Origin: Strongyloides papillosus
Lineage: Eukaryota; Nematoda; Chromadorea; Rhabditida; Strongyloididae
NCBI GenBank assembly: GCA_005656395.1
Contig: SRSI01000009.1
Location: forward strand, 1,798,001 to 1,862,000
DNA: 64,000 bases
Direction: 5' to 3'
Part shown: positions 1-12,005 of the stretch, one piece after another
Layout of the letters: each line of letters begins with the position of its first letter
Position numbering within the stretch: the stretch's first letter is position 1
Notes under the pieces: model-generated
Seen by the model: only the letters and a program-made list of their open reading frames with translations
What the model was told of the DNA's origin: nothing
The model's database searches: none
Made by a program: the position numbers and the translations under genes

Positions 1-1492
1 TGCTTCAAAATTAATATCTTAACAATGAATATAAATATATTAGTTTATAATCCAACGATGATTGACTAGATAACTCAAAAAAACTCTTCATCTTTGCTTA
101 TTTTTGATTTATTTTTTTTAAAACTAGAATCTTTAGTCTTATAAGATGTTTTCATAAATTGTTTTTCTCAGAGAAATAATTGCTCAAAAACTGTTCTAAA
201 AAAATATTCCCCATATCATTGTTATTTTGAGATGTAAATCAATAGTCGCACCTCGCCTAAACGTAGAAACTACAACATCTTTTTATTATAAGATAAATTT
301 TCTCCCACTGATTGAATAAAAGTAAATATAATTAAGTACAGTTTTTGAAACCGCCATAACAATAATTAAATTTCTCAATGATACTAGGAATTGTTCACTA
401 TAAATTCTTCGCAAGTCAATTTAACAAGAATAAAAAATAAATGTTGTTACTGATACAAAAGGTCTTCCATGTTATAATTCATAAAATTCTTCATTCTCAT
501 TTTTATCTATTTTTTCATAATTTCTTCAATATTTTTTGTTCAATATATACAGATTATATATTCTCATTATTTTTCTATATTAACATTTCCTTTAATTAGT
601 CCAGAAAATATGTACCATTAAGGTTAAAACTTAAGGGAATCGCAAAAAATTAAGACATATTCTCGCTTTAAAGCATAAAAACGTCCTCAATATATCTTCA
701 TTAACATATATAATAAAGTATTATTGGACACATGGTTAAATAATCACTCATATTTCTATATTATATATTTTCTCATAGTATTTTTAAGATGCAAAAATGA
801 ATAAATTTAAAGGATCGCATCATTAATGTTAAAAAAATTAAGAGTTAAAATTGTTAATTTAGAATTTTTAAAAGTATATTTTTTTAAGTAACATGGAAAT
901 ATATTTTACAACATACCTCAATACTTGATCTAACAGTATTTATGACTTTGTTTGATAATTGAGAAAATTTGAATGAAGACATTGTTGATTGGAGTATATC
1001 TCAACAAAACCTAAATAAAATAAAATTTATTATTATAAAAAACATTTTATTAAAAACGGATATCTTATGTGAAATAAAAATATATAAAAATACAAAAAAG
1101 TATAATTCATATGAAAAGCAACTGAGAGAATTTATAATTTAAAAAACTAAACATCATAGATAACTTTCGGTACATCAAGAGCTGGTATCTATAAATGAAT
1201 GACAATTTTCCAAAATTATGTTTAAATCTTTATGAGAAAAATAATTTGAAGATCAGGTTGAATAGTTTCATTTAAAAAAAGGATAATTAATTTTTTATAT
1301 ATAGGTTGAATTAAATTTATTAATATTTTTGTTCACTCATAAGATCACAATTAAAATGGTTCAAAATATTGTCCCTTAAAAAAATTTTAGATCGGATAAA
1401 TTAAAAGAGCATGAGATCATAGTGTCATGATTATGGTATTATTGAGGGTTGAAATTCTTATCGTATTATTAACTTATACATGAATCTCTTTT
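1..1492. other. non-coding left edge
   Basis: Very AT-rich sequence with stops in all frames. A slightly less AT-rich patch at about 240-285 can be read on the minus strand as a short open stretch, but it has no start, no convincing splice sites and no recognisable motif. I see no gene here. The region lies downstream of the minus-strand neuropeptide gene and may hold its 3' UTR. Confidence 0.5.
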
Positions 1493-1817
1493 TTACTTTC
1501 CTGGTCCAGCGAAACTTTGGAATTTATTGTAATCGAATTTATCCTGCATCATATTTGCTATATCACATCCATGTGACAATCCAGCGTTAATATAGCATCC
1601 TCTTTTTATTGCTTTTCTAGATAGAAAAAATTTATAATTACATTATAAAAAAAATAAATAGAAAAACTAACGGATGGTATGAGGAAGGATTATTTAAATT
1701 ATCAAAAAATCGTCTTATCATTTCTTCATCTAGTGTTCTTCTAACTGGAGATACCCATGACATTGTCATATGCATCATAATCATAAATACTGTAATATAA
1801 AGAATAGTCTTGGCCAT
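1493..1817 (-). CDS. calcitonin/DH31-type neuropeptide precursor
   Basis: Two exons, 1817-1672 and 1616-1493, are split by a 55-base GT...AG intron and join in frame to 89 aa. Residues 1-20 form a hydrophobic Met-rich signal peptide (MAKTILYITVF...). A dibasic KR at residues 53-54 precedes GCYINAGLSHGC, whose two Cys would form an N-terminal ring. The precursor ends FAGPGK, giving a C-terminal amidated Pro after Lys trimming and use of Gly as amide donor. A disulphide ring plus a Pro-amide end is the hallmark of the calcitonin/DH31 family, and the ring core resembles calcitonin-type peptides of other protostomes. The predicted mature peptide is 33 residues. By family knowledge it is a secreted ligand for a class B GPCR. 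It diverges from the dehydrogenase gene at 2237. The start is the first ATG before the signal peptide. Family assignment is strong; expression is inferred. Confidence 0.85.
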
Positions 1818-2236
1818 TATACTTCACAACCTAAAAATAAATATATTTATATCATTATTCTTACATTTTTATAAAATTGTTAATTTAAAAATATCATGGT
1901 AAAAATAATTACAAAATTACTTTTGAAAATAAGTTATGAAATATATATTGTATTATGGTTGCGTAAACAATGTTTTTATCACATTTCCTGAGTTTTATTT
2001 CTTTTTCTTAAGTTTATTAAAATTAACAAACTTATTAAAAAATATAAAAAAGATCAGTTTAACATGAATTTTATAATTGTAGTATGTAGTGTTTATAAAT
2101 AACCTTACATCTATTATCAAATTTCTTGATTAGAAGAGAGTAGTATTTATTGACTGTAAAAAGGACAAACAATCACTAAGATATTATTAAAATCTATTTT
2201 ATACATATTTGTATACTAATTTTAAGTAATTTAAAA
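1818..2236. promoter_or_regulatory. shared upstream region of two divergent genes
   Basis: These 419 bases separate the starts of the minus-strand neuropeptide precursor and the plus-strand dehydrogenase, so both promoters should lie here. The stretch is AT-rich; I see no clear motif. Confidence 0.4.
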
Positions 2237-4180
2237 ATGAATAACTTAGATGAAGAGACAAAAAATTATATTTTTGACGCAATAAATTCTTCAAGTAAAT
2301 GGAAATTGCCTACAACTGGAGAAAGTTTCGACAATGTATATGATGAGATTCCTACAATAGAAACAGTAGGTGTTATTGGTGGTGGAACAATGGGAGCAGG
2401 AATAGCAATTGCTTTGAGTAATAGTGATTATAAAGTGATACTTGTTGAAATAGATGATAAGGTAATAGAGACTTAATAAATATTATATATAAAATATTTA
2501 GTTACTTAATGACGCTAAAAATAGAATAAAAATTTTATTAAATCGTGAAAAAGAATATAAAAGGCTTAATGAAGATAATTTTAAAAAAATAGTTGAAAAT
2601 ATATCATATACAGTGGATTTTAAATTACTTTCAGAGGCGGATTTGGTATGAATTAAAATTATAAAAATCATTAAATAAAATTTTTATTAGGTTATTGAGG
2701 CGGTATTTGAATGTATGCAAACAAAAAAGAAGTTATTTGAAAAATTGAAACCTATTCTTAAGAAAAACTGTATTGTTGGATCAAACACATCATCCCTAGA
2801 TATAGATGAGGTATAATAATAAAATAATAAATTATAAAACAATTTAACTTTATAGTTAGCAAAAAGTATAAAACCTTTTAATTTTGTTGGTATTCATTTT
2901 TTTAATCCTTCTCATGTAGTTAAGACAATTGAAATTGTATATGGTAATACAACAAAAGGAGTTAGTGTAGCAGTAGGATTTGAAATTTCAGCTCGAATGA
3001 ATAAGGTTAGTTAATTAACAATTGTTTGAATAAATTTTTTCTATAAAAAGGTTTTTTAATTATAATTTTTTAATTAACACTAAAAAATCATAAAAATTTT
3101 AATTAATTTTAAATGGTATATCTTTTAGTATCCAATATTGGTTAAAACATGCCCAGGATTTCTTTTTAACCGCCTACTATTTGTTTACATAGGAATCGTT
3201 TCTGAACTCATTAATACATATGGCCTTTATCCATCCAAAATTGATGAAATTTTTAAAAAGTTCGGATTTCTAATGGGACCATTAACAATGTGTGATATGA
3301 ATGGTAAAAAAATAATATTATTAAAAAAAGCTAATTACAATAATAAGAAATATATTGTTTTTATTTAAAGCATAATTTTAAATTAAAAAATGCTAATGAA
3401 CATCTTTAAAATGAGAGTCATTTTCATCTATTGTATTGTTCATTCAGAAAAAAAAAGATTACTAATTATGTTAGAATATTTATTAAAATATTTACAGGTC
3501 TTGATGTTATGAATAATGTTTCAAGGGTAGTAAATTTCAAGCTTAATGAATTAGAGAAATGGCTTGTTAATAAAGGTGAATATGGGAGAAAAACAGGACG
3601 TGGATATTATATCTACAGTAAGAAGGGGAAAAAAATGAATAATAAAGAAGTTGAAGAAAAAATAAATTCTTTAAAGTCAAAAAATGTGGAAGAAGTTGGA
3701 TTAATAAATGATAAGGTAATACGCCAACACATAATTTTTCATATTACCAAATTATATGTACTTTCACACATATTATATTTAATATTTTTTAGGATATTGT
3801 TGAATTCGTCTTGTTTCCATATATAAATGAAATATTTAAATGTTTAGAAGATGGTATTGTTTCGAATTTTTCTCACATAGATTTAATAATGTAAGTTTTA
3901 TTTTAGTTGTATTAAATGATATTTGATATTTATAGACTTGTTGGCTTGGGATGGCCATCAAAAACTGGTGGACCAGTAAGGTGGGCGAAAAATGAAATAG
4001 GTTTAAAAAAGATTGTTGAGAAACTTGATTATTGGTATTCGAAATGTTAGTTTACAAAATTTCACATTAATAATTTTTTTTTACAATTTTATAGACAAAC
4101 ACCCATGTTACAAAGTTTGTGATTTTCTTTATAAAGAAGCTATGAATAATAAATCAACCATAAAAAAAAGTAAGATATAA
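2237..4180 (+). CDS. 3-hydroxyacyl-CoA dehydrogenase (ECH-8/ECH-9-like)
   Basis: Nine exons (2237-2461, 2502-2645, 2691-2810, 2856-3005, 3129-3303, 3498-3715, 3793-3890, 3936-4045, 4095-4180) join in frame to 441 aa. Residues 44-55 (VGVIGGGTMGAG) are the NAD-binding Rossmann loop. Exon 4 holds GIHFFNPSHVV, the conserved catalytic-region block of the family. Exons 5-6 give MGPLTMCDMNGLDVM, and exon 8 gives GLGWPSKTGGP, the C-terminal-domain signature. The reaction is NAD-dependent oxidation of 3-hydroxyacyl-CoA in beta-oxidation. No enoyl-CoA hydratase domain precedes it, so it resembles the dehydrogenase half of a peroxisomal bifunctional enzyme; nematode ECH-8/ECH-9 have this layout and similar length. 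A peroxisomal site is inferred: the C terminus (KSKI) is not a standard SKL signal. Family call firm, orthology moderate. Confidence 0.88.
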
Positions 4181-4509
4181 TTGTTATTAAATCTCCGTAT
4201 TTAGTCATATACTATACAAATATTATTTTAATTGTATAACTTTTGACTCACATTTAATGTATTGGTCATTTAAATAAAGCTATTCAATTATATTATTACT
4301 TACACAATAAGATTATATATATGTTTATCCTAAAATAATGTATTTTTTATACTGTTAATATATAAATCGTTTAATATGCTATTTAACAATATTTATATGT
4401 TTGCCAATAATAAATCAAATTACATGATCAAATAAATTGTTACTCATAAGAAATAAAATCAGGAAAATGTTAACATTTCAAAGAATTTTATTTAGTTAAA
4501 ATATTACTT
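4181..4509. other. non-coding gap
   Basis: AT-rich spacer between the dehydrogenase stop and the Dispatched-family start. It presumably holds the 3' UTR of the first and the promoter of the second. No open frame or structured element was seen. Confidence 0.45.
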
Positions 4510-7500
4510 ATGAAAATTTTATTAAATATTAGACGAAAATTTTTTAATTTTATTAATAATGCATTAGACTGGTATGTTTTCTTTTTTTTCTACAATTTAT
4601 AACACATGCATTTTTTAGTTACATTAATATTATTTTTAAATATCCATACATAATTTTACTTATTTTTACAATTATTCCAATTTTATTAACAGTATATACT
4701 TTAATACAATATTATGATACTATTAGTATAAACCCACGTAAGGTATGTTTAAATAAAGTTAAATCTAATTTTAATAAGGGATTTGAATGTAGAGGTACAA
4801 AATTATCAAATGATAGATTAGCTTTTATTAATCTTGAATCAAAAATTGCTTCGATATCGGATATTTTAATTTATAATCATGATGTAAGACAGAAAAGGAA
4901 TAGTAATTTTGTATTGAATAAGTTCCCAACTACTGATGATTATTTGTGGGATTTGTCTTATTCAAATGAAAACGATTGGGATTTAAAAAATTCAAATGAA
5001 AAAGAAAATAGTTTCGATATTTTGAGAATGGAAGGAGAGTATATCACGACATCCACACCAGATACATTTACTGTAAATTATGATGATTATGGAACATTTA
5101 AGGGAACAACACTTGATGACATTAAAAATCCATGTTTTCAATATTTAGCTTTAGGTAATCAAATTCCTTACACTTCGATAGACATGTTTTCGAAATTAAT
5201 ATTTGAAGTTACCTCATTTAACGAACTTTTTACACAAAAAACATTCAAGGAACTTTGTAATGTTGATTATATTGTTAACCAAATCATTAGGAAATATAAA
5301 TTATCGAATAATCAAATAACTAATTATCCACAACAATCACTTCCATATTCATTTAATTTACCATTATATACTTTTTGTATTAATATTAATGCAACTGGTG
5401 ACAATGAAGATATTTGCCAAAAAATTCGTCAAGATGACATAAAACAATTAAAAAGAGAAGTATCTGAATGTTTTGTGGATAAGAAGAGTGGTGTTTGTAA
5501 GACAACAATTGCTGATCAACTTAATAATTATATAATTGATAAAAATTTTGAAGAAATTCTTAAAGATCAAGATGGATATAAATTAAAAGTTAGTACAATA
5601 ATTCCTATATTTTTTAGTAATCCGAAAGATTATTATCAATTTTCTGAAGAGTTATTAAGTAATTTAGAAGCAACTTTTAATGGTAATAATGGGATAAAGT
5701 TGGTTGGAGTTAATATGCTTTCAAAAGATTATTATTTTCAAGCTTACTTGCTTAAAGATATGTATCTGGGAATAATATCATTTTTTTTGGTTGTTATTAT
5801 GATATGGTTGTATACAGAATCAGCTATTTTTACCTGTGTTGTACTATTTGACTTAGTTTTTTCGTTAACTATAGCATTATTTATTTATGCTGAAGTGTTT
5901 AAAATAACATTCTTTCCATTTATTAATTTCTTAGTAGTAATACTAGTTGCTGCAATCGGTTCTGATGATACTTTTATTTTAAACTATGCTAACAAAGTTG
6001 CAATGAAGGTAATCTATTTAAAAATTAATAAAAAAAACACTTATTATTAATATTATAGAAATTAACAAAAAATAAAACAATTGATTTATTTAGACCAATA
6101 CCTCAGGATAATCTTCCTAAAAGTAGTTTTCTAGCTAGATCAATAAATCTTTCAATATATCAACGAACTGTTACAGAATTTGAGTATCAACAAATATGCA
6201 AAGAAGCAATAAAAATTGCCTTTTGTCATTCAACAATATCAATGTTTGTAACATCTGCAACAACTGCAATTGCATTTTTTTCTAACGTTTCTTCTTCAAT
6301 TGTTGTTGTTAAGTGTTTCGGCATTTTTGCTGGTCTAACAATTATAGTAAATTTTTTTTTCATAATCACAACATTACCTGCTACAATTGTCATAGTTAAT
6401 TCTAAAAGTCAAAATAAAAATAAGAGGAGAAGTATTTTAAAATTTATTAGTGGAAAATTGAAAGAAATTAAATTTAAAGAAGAATTATATAAGTTTCTGG
6501 TAAAATTAAGATATATTGTACTTTTTATATTTATTTTATCACTTATTTTAACAATTGGTTCAATCGTTTATTATCCAGGTATAAGATTACCAAGAAATAA
6601 TCCACTACAGATATTGAGAAGTTCACATTCATTTGAATGGTTTGATGAATATTCTAAAGATCATTTTAATTTTGAAAATTCCACAACGTTAATGCAACAA
6701 TTTAATGTACTATTTGGATTAAAACCTACAAATGATGCTAGTCAATATAATGTTGATAATATTGGAAGTTTACAAATTGATACAAATTTCAATATTAATA
6801 CATTTGAAAAGATATACCAACTAAGAGATATAGTGCATTATGTGAATCAATCAGATATTCGTTATACTAAAAGTTTAGGTGGTAAAACATTATGGATTGA
6901 TTACTATATAGATTATATTAATGATAAAAATTGTTCATTTACTGAAAAAAGTTGTTGTAAAAGCAACATAACATCAATAATTAATTATACAAATTTTAGT
7001 AAATGTTCACTAGAATTTTCACAAAAACGTTTGGGTGTTAAGTTTCCACAAGATATGTTTGCTTCAATTTTTGATGATGGACCGATTTTTGAAAAAGGAT
7101 CAATGAAATTAATTGCATACTACATTGTTGGATCAACAAAAAATACATTATCTATTCAATATAAAGAAATTCAAAAGTTTTTTAATAATTTATTATCATT
7201 AGATTATCCTCATAAAGAAGAATTTCCAAATCCAATCATTATATCATCGCCAGAAGTAACAAAAATTTATGATCTTTTTAATACGTTATCAAATGATATT
7301 TTAATTTCTATTACTTTTTCATTAACTATATCAATAATTGTTATTGGATTCATAACACGAAAAATATTATTAACTTTTGTGACGTTAATTTGTATTACAA
7401 ATGTAATTACACTTACTATTTCTACTGTTTTATGGATGGGTAAGTTCAAATTTTTTCTATTATGTTTAATTAATTTGTTAGGATGGAAAATAAATGTACT

Positions 7501-7855
7501 TGAAACTACAATAATTGTTCTTACAATTGGATTATCTTTTGATTATACACTTCATTCTGCAGTTGCTTACAAAGAAATTCGTAACGCCATTTGTTTTACA
7601 GCACTAGAAAAAATTTTAGAATTAACATCACATATAATTGAACCCATATTATGTGCCACAATGACAAATGTTGCAGTTGGTTTTATAATTATTTGGTCAA
7701 AAACACAAGCATTCTTTGAAATTGGTGTATTTATGATTATTATGTCTTTGTACAGTCTACTAAGTTCATTAATTATTTTTCCAATTCTAATGGTTTGTTT
7801 TGGGGATAGGATGAAAATTAATTTACCAAATATCATTAGAAGGAAATATAAATAA
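4510..7855 (+). CDS. Dispatched-family RND transporter (CHE-14-like)
   Basis: Exons 4510-4571, 4619-6008 and 6059-7855. A further 42-base GT...AG intron at 7440-7481 is likely; it is in frame, giving 1068 aa if removed and 1082 if kept. Removing it restores the run MGWKINVLETT. The layout is that of a 12-TM RND/sterol-sensing protein: an N-terminal membrane helix, a large Cys-containing extracellular loop, then helix clusters. GSDDTF at about residue 467 is the TM4 proton-relay motif and GLSFDYTLH near 960 the TM10 counterpart. The segment ISMFVTSATTAIAFFSN (about 6239-6289) followed by KCFGIFAG closely resembles Dispatched rather than Patched or NPC1. Dispatched proteins export lipid-linked cargo; worm CHE-14 acts in apical secretion in epithelia. 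The ATG at 4510 is the first in frame before TM1. CHE-14 versus another Dispatched paralogue cannot be settled here. Confidence 0.82.
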
Positions 7856-8076
7856 AAAATATTAATAATTTTTACTTAACAATTAATTTTTTTAATGTAA
7901 TATTTATATTTTATTTCAAACAACTTATACTTTATTTTAAGAATTAGTAAAACTTTTAAATTTTATAAATCATGATAAATTGGAACAATAAAAAGGTCAC
8001 TTCTTAAAACGAAAGTCTATGGATTAAAATTGCACTTTACAAATTAAAAATAATACAATTATTAAACAAATGTTTT

Positions 8077-8083
8077 AGGTAAA
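8077..8083 (+). promoter_or_regulatory. candidate trans-splice acceptor of RTEL1
   Basis: A T-rich tract ends in AG at 8077-8078, five bases before the ATG at 8084, with no upstream donor needed to complete the protein. This is what a spliced-leader acceptor looks like in nematodes. The gap to the Dispatched stop is 228 bases, so cotranscription is possible but unproven. Confidence 0.4.
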
Positions 8084-10708
8084 ATGCCTATATTTGATGT
8101 TGAAGATATATCAGTTTCATTTCCATATCCACCATATTCTTGTCAACGATCATTTATAAAATCAGTCATAACTGCATTAAAGAATAAAGAAAATGCCGCC
8201 TTGGAATCACCAACTGGAACAGGAAAAACATTGTCATTATTATGCTCCTCGTTATCATGGCTTCAGAAAGAAAAAGTTAGATTAGCACCTGATATTGTTA
8301 AACAAAATGCACAATCTACAAATCGTATGTTTTTTTCTTTTATTTGTGTTTATCTTTTTCAGAAAGTAAATCTACCGGTGATATGATTGCATTCCCAAAG
8401 ATAATTTATGCCTCAAGAACTCATTCCCAATTAACACAAGTTATAAGTGAACTTAACAAAACATCTTATAAGCATGTAAATACAGTTTTACTTGCATCAA
8501 GAGATCAATTATGTGTAAATGAAAATGTTCAAAGAATAAAAAATTCTCATGCAAAAGGAATGATGTGTCGTAATCTCGTGACGACAAGGAAATGTAACTA
8601 CTTTACAACACTTGAAAATGAAGAAGATATGGTTCCAATGTTATATGAGAATAATGGTGATGTTTTAGATCTCGATAATTTGGTTAAAAAAGCAAAAACA
8701 TTAAAACATTGTCCTTTTTTTAAAAGTAGAAAAGATTTTAGTAAAGCTGATTTAATTTTACTTCCTTATAATTATATTTTGGATCCAAAAATTCGTGCTG
8801 CACAAAAAATAGACTTAAAGGGAAATGTTATAATTTTTGATGAAGCACATAATCTAGAAAGTATATGTGAAGAAAGTAGTTCAATAAATTTTACAAGTAC
8901 AGATATAAGTCTTTGTCTCAAAGAATGTAAGGCCGTAATGGAATTATATTTAAGTATGGAGGAAACTATCAGAGAAGAAATGGTAAGTTCTTTTTTACTT
9001 TAAATGTTTTTCTAAAAAACTTTTAAAGGATAATACGGATTTAGGTTTTGGAGAGGCAAACAATGAAAAAAAATTTATATTTGAAAAAAATGATGCCGCA
9101 CAATTACTACTTGTGTTACAAAATCTTGAAAATGTTATTGACAAGATCGACTATTCAAAATCTAAAAACGTTAATGACCTTAATGGTTATTTATTCGAAG
9201 GTAGTTATATGATCGAGATTCTTAAAAAAGCAGGTATAGAAAAAACATCGGCAAGCTCTATATCATTGCTTGTTGATAAGATGGGACAATTTATCGTAAA
9301 TAATCAGTTTCAAGCAAAGGAATTTGGATTGACATCTTCAGAAAAGTTGCTTGAGTTTGCAAATTTAGTTTCAACTGTCTATGCTGATTCATTTGAGAAG
9401 GATGATTTAACTTCAAGTACAATAACCTGTGAACAAGTTGCTTCTTCATTTTTTAAACTATATATAACAAAATCAAACAAAAATATTGAATTTCATTATT
9501 GGTGTTTTTCGGCAGGTCATGCTATGAGGTATATACAATCTAGAGGTGTTCATTCTATAATTGTAACATCAGGAACATTATCTCCATTAAATCAATATAT
9601 TAATTCTATTGGAATGTAAGTTTAACTAATATTTATCTAAAGTATTTTTTAATTTATTAGTGATTTCCCTGTGACTCTTGAAAATGAACACGCCGCAAAC
9701 TATTCACAAGTAATTTCCGGTGCAATAAAACATTCAAGTAATGGTGAACCATTAATCGGAACATTTAGAAATCGTGAAAATAAAAATTATCTTCATGAAT
9801 TGGGAGGAATTGTGTATGAATCTAGTAAAATAATACCACAAGGAATGCTGGTATTTTTTCCTTCATATTCTCAAATGTATTCTATATTACAAGAATGGAA
9901 AGATAGAAGATTAAAAAGTGGTAGTAATGTATGGAATGAACTTGAAAGATATAAAGATCTTTATGTAGAACCTAAAGACAAAATTGAAGTTCCGTTAATA
10001 ATAAATAAATTTAGCAGATCAGTTGATGATGGTAAAGGCGCTATTTTATTTGCTGTTTGCAGAGGAAAAATGTCTGAAGGTATTGATTTTAAAGATTCTC
10101 AATCAAGAGGAGTTATAATTATTGGTATTCCTTTTCCTCCATTAAAAGAACCAAAAGTTATTTTAAAAAAAATTTACCTACAAGATAATCTAAAGAAAAA
10201 TTCATTAACATTGCCACCAGATGAATGGTATAAATTAGAAGGTATACGAGCTGTTAATCAAGCTATTGGTAGAGTTATAAGACATAAAGATGATTTTGGA
10301 GCCGTTTTACTCCTCGATCAAAGATTCTCAACTATGGATAGATGTCATTATCCTTCTTGGATGAGAGAAAGTATAAAATCTTATGATAACAGTAAACTGT
10401 ATTTGCAGGAATGTGCTAAATTTTTTTCCAGCAGAGGTATTTCTACATATAAACCACCTACCGAAATATCAAATTGTAAATCATTTTTAAAATCACTATC
10501 ATGTAATGTTAATAACTTGAATGATTCCTACAATGATTATGTAAATGTTAAAAGGCCAAAAATTAGTATTCCTCAAAGTAGTAATCAAACTTTAGGAAAT
10601 TATATTAATACTAATTACAAAGAAGAAAATGGATGCACCCCAGATGTAAGGAGAAGGAAAATTTCAATCATAAAGGTAAGTTTTTGTTTAAAAAATTTTT
10701 TATCATAA
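8084..10708 (+). CDS. rtel-1: RTEL1 family DNA helicase
   Basis: Exons 8084-8324, 8363-8982, 9029-9615 and 9661-10708 join to 831 aa. This is a superfamily 2 XPD-like Fe-S helicase. The opening block with FPYPPYSCQ and Walker A SPTGTGKT (residues 42-49) matches RTEL1 better than FANCJ. Motif Ia is [15 protein letters not shown]. Four Cys (in DQLC, MMC, RKC and KHC) fit the iron-sulphur cluster. DEAH lies near residue 240, GTLSPL in exon 3, and motif VI ([15 protein letters not shown]) near 10258-10302. RTEL1 unwinds D-loops and telomeric or replication structures in the nucleus. The 3' end is uncertain: a donor GTAAGT at 10676 could lead to another exon. Read through, the protein ends NFLS and is shorter than most relatives. 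The minus-strand gene that ends at 10787 leaves little room for more. Confidence 0.88.
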
Positions 10709-10786
10709 TTACTAAAATGTCTATATTAAAATGATAACGTATATATAAGAGAAGTATTATGAAAAATTATATTTTTTTTAAAAATG

Positions 10787-12005
10787 CTACACCAATTGTC
10801 TATTTGATTCATCTAAATCACCATATAAAATTTCTATTGAATTCGTAGGTGTTATATAAGGTGGTGGTGGTCGATCAAAACGAATTACTAGTTGTTCAGA
10901 AAAAACCCATTGAGAAAAATGGGGATTATTTGAATCGTCATTTTCAATTGTAGTAAGTATTGAAGGATATTCTCTATATGACAATTGATGTTTTGTATAA
11001 AAAACTTTTTGCACACCTTGGGCCAATGTAGTATCTCTTATTAATGCAATAAGTGGATTTACTATACAATGAATATTATATGCTGCTTGTTGTAAATATA
11101 CCAATTGTATATTATTTATATCATTGAAATTCTGAGATGATTCCCAAATTAGCATTATTACTAGTATAATAAATGATAGTGAATGAAACAGTAACCATAA
11201 AGCTTCTGTAATTGCCCTTGATGTTTGAGTATTCTAAAAATAACTGTAAATTTTTTAAATTTTAATTAACGTACTGAATTTTCTTTTAATGAGAAAAGTA
11301 AATTAATTGGATGTAATAGTAAATTTATCAACAAAAATATTGTTAGCAATGCTATATGGAATGCAAATAACAATGTTAATGATCTTGTTGTTTGAATTAG
11401 TGTAAAATTTGATATCAGCATTAATACAATTACGGACCATAGTGATATCGTAATTCTTAAGGATGAAGATCTATAAAAAAATTTTTTTATTTAATATACC
11501 GTGAAAAAGTTTGATACCTTGAAAGATAATTTTGTCTATTTCCAAATATTTGAACAATAGCCATTCCTAATAATGAAAGCATTGATATAGTTGAATTAAA
11601 GAGTGATGCTAATATTTGAGGTCCAGCAATAGTAAAAAATAAACTTTCTGTGCTCCCAAAAGAATATGTATTATCAAAATTTGAAGTTAACTTTTCTTTT
11701 GAATTATAAATTTCTTTTGTACCATTAATTGACTCACTTCCCCGTAAACTTATTGAAGATAAATTTTTATTGATACTATTATTCATATTATTTAAATGTA
11801 AAAATGCTATATCATCATAAGGATTTACCAACGATTGGAAAATTGCCACAATAGAAATAATAGCATTAGCAATCCACAAATTACATGATAACAAATTTGA
11901 TATTGAATGTAATTTCGGTGATACACCAATAGCAATTAATAGTATAATATTAAAGATAAAGGTGAAAATTGATAGGAGAAAAATAAATAAGTTTACCCAA
12001 ATCAT
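10787..12005 (-). CDS. orphan seven-transmembrane receptor-like protein
   Basis: Exons 12005-11500, 11470-11275 and 11233-10787 join in frame to 382 aa; the middle donor is GTACGT. Seven hydrophobic segments are visible: TM1 from residue 2, TM2 (CNLWIANAIISIVA), an extracellular N-rich loop, TM3 (IAGPQILASLF...), TM4 and TM5 in exon 2, TM6 (EALWLLFHSLSF) and TM7 with NPLIALI in exon 3. NPLIALI sits where rhodopsin-type receptors have NPxxY, but DRY after TM3 is absent and there is almost no N-terminal ectodomain. The C-terminal tail is about 80 residues with a PPPP run. It is probably a nematode-specific 7TM receptor; ligand and subfamily are unknown. It converges with RTEL1, only 78 bases apart. 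Confidence 0.7.

Noticed and set aside
240..285. Minus-strand open stretch near the left edge
   Set aside because: Closed by stops on both sides after about 25 codons; no start, splice site or motif.
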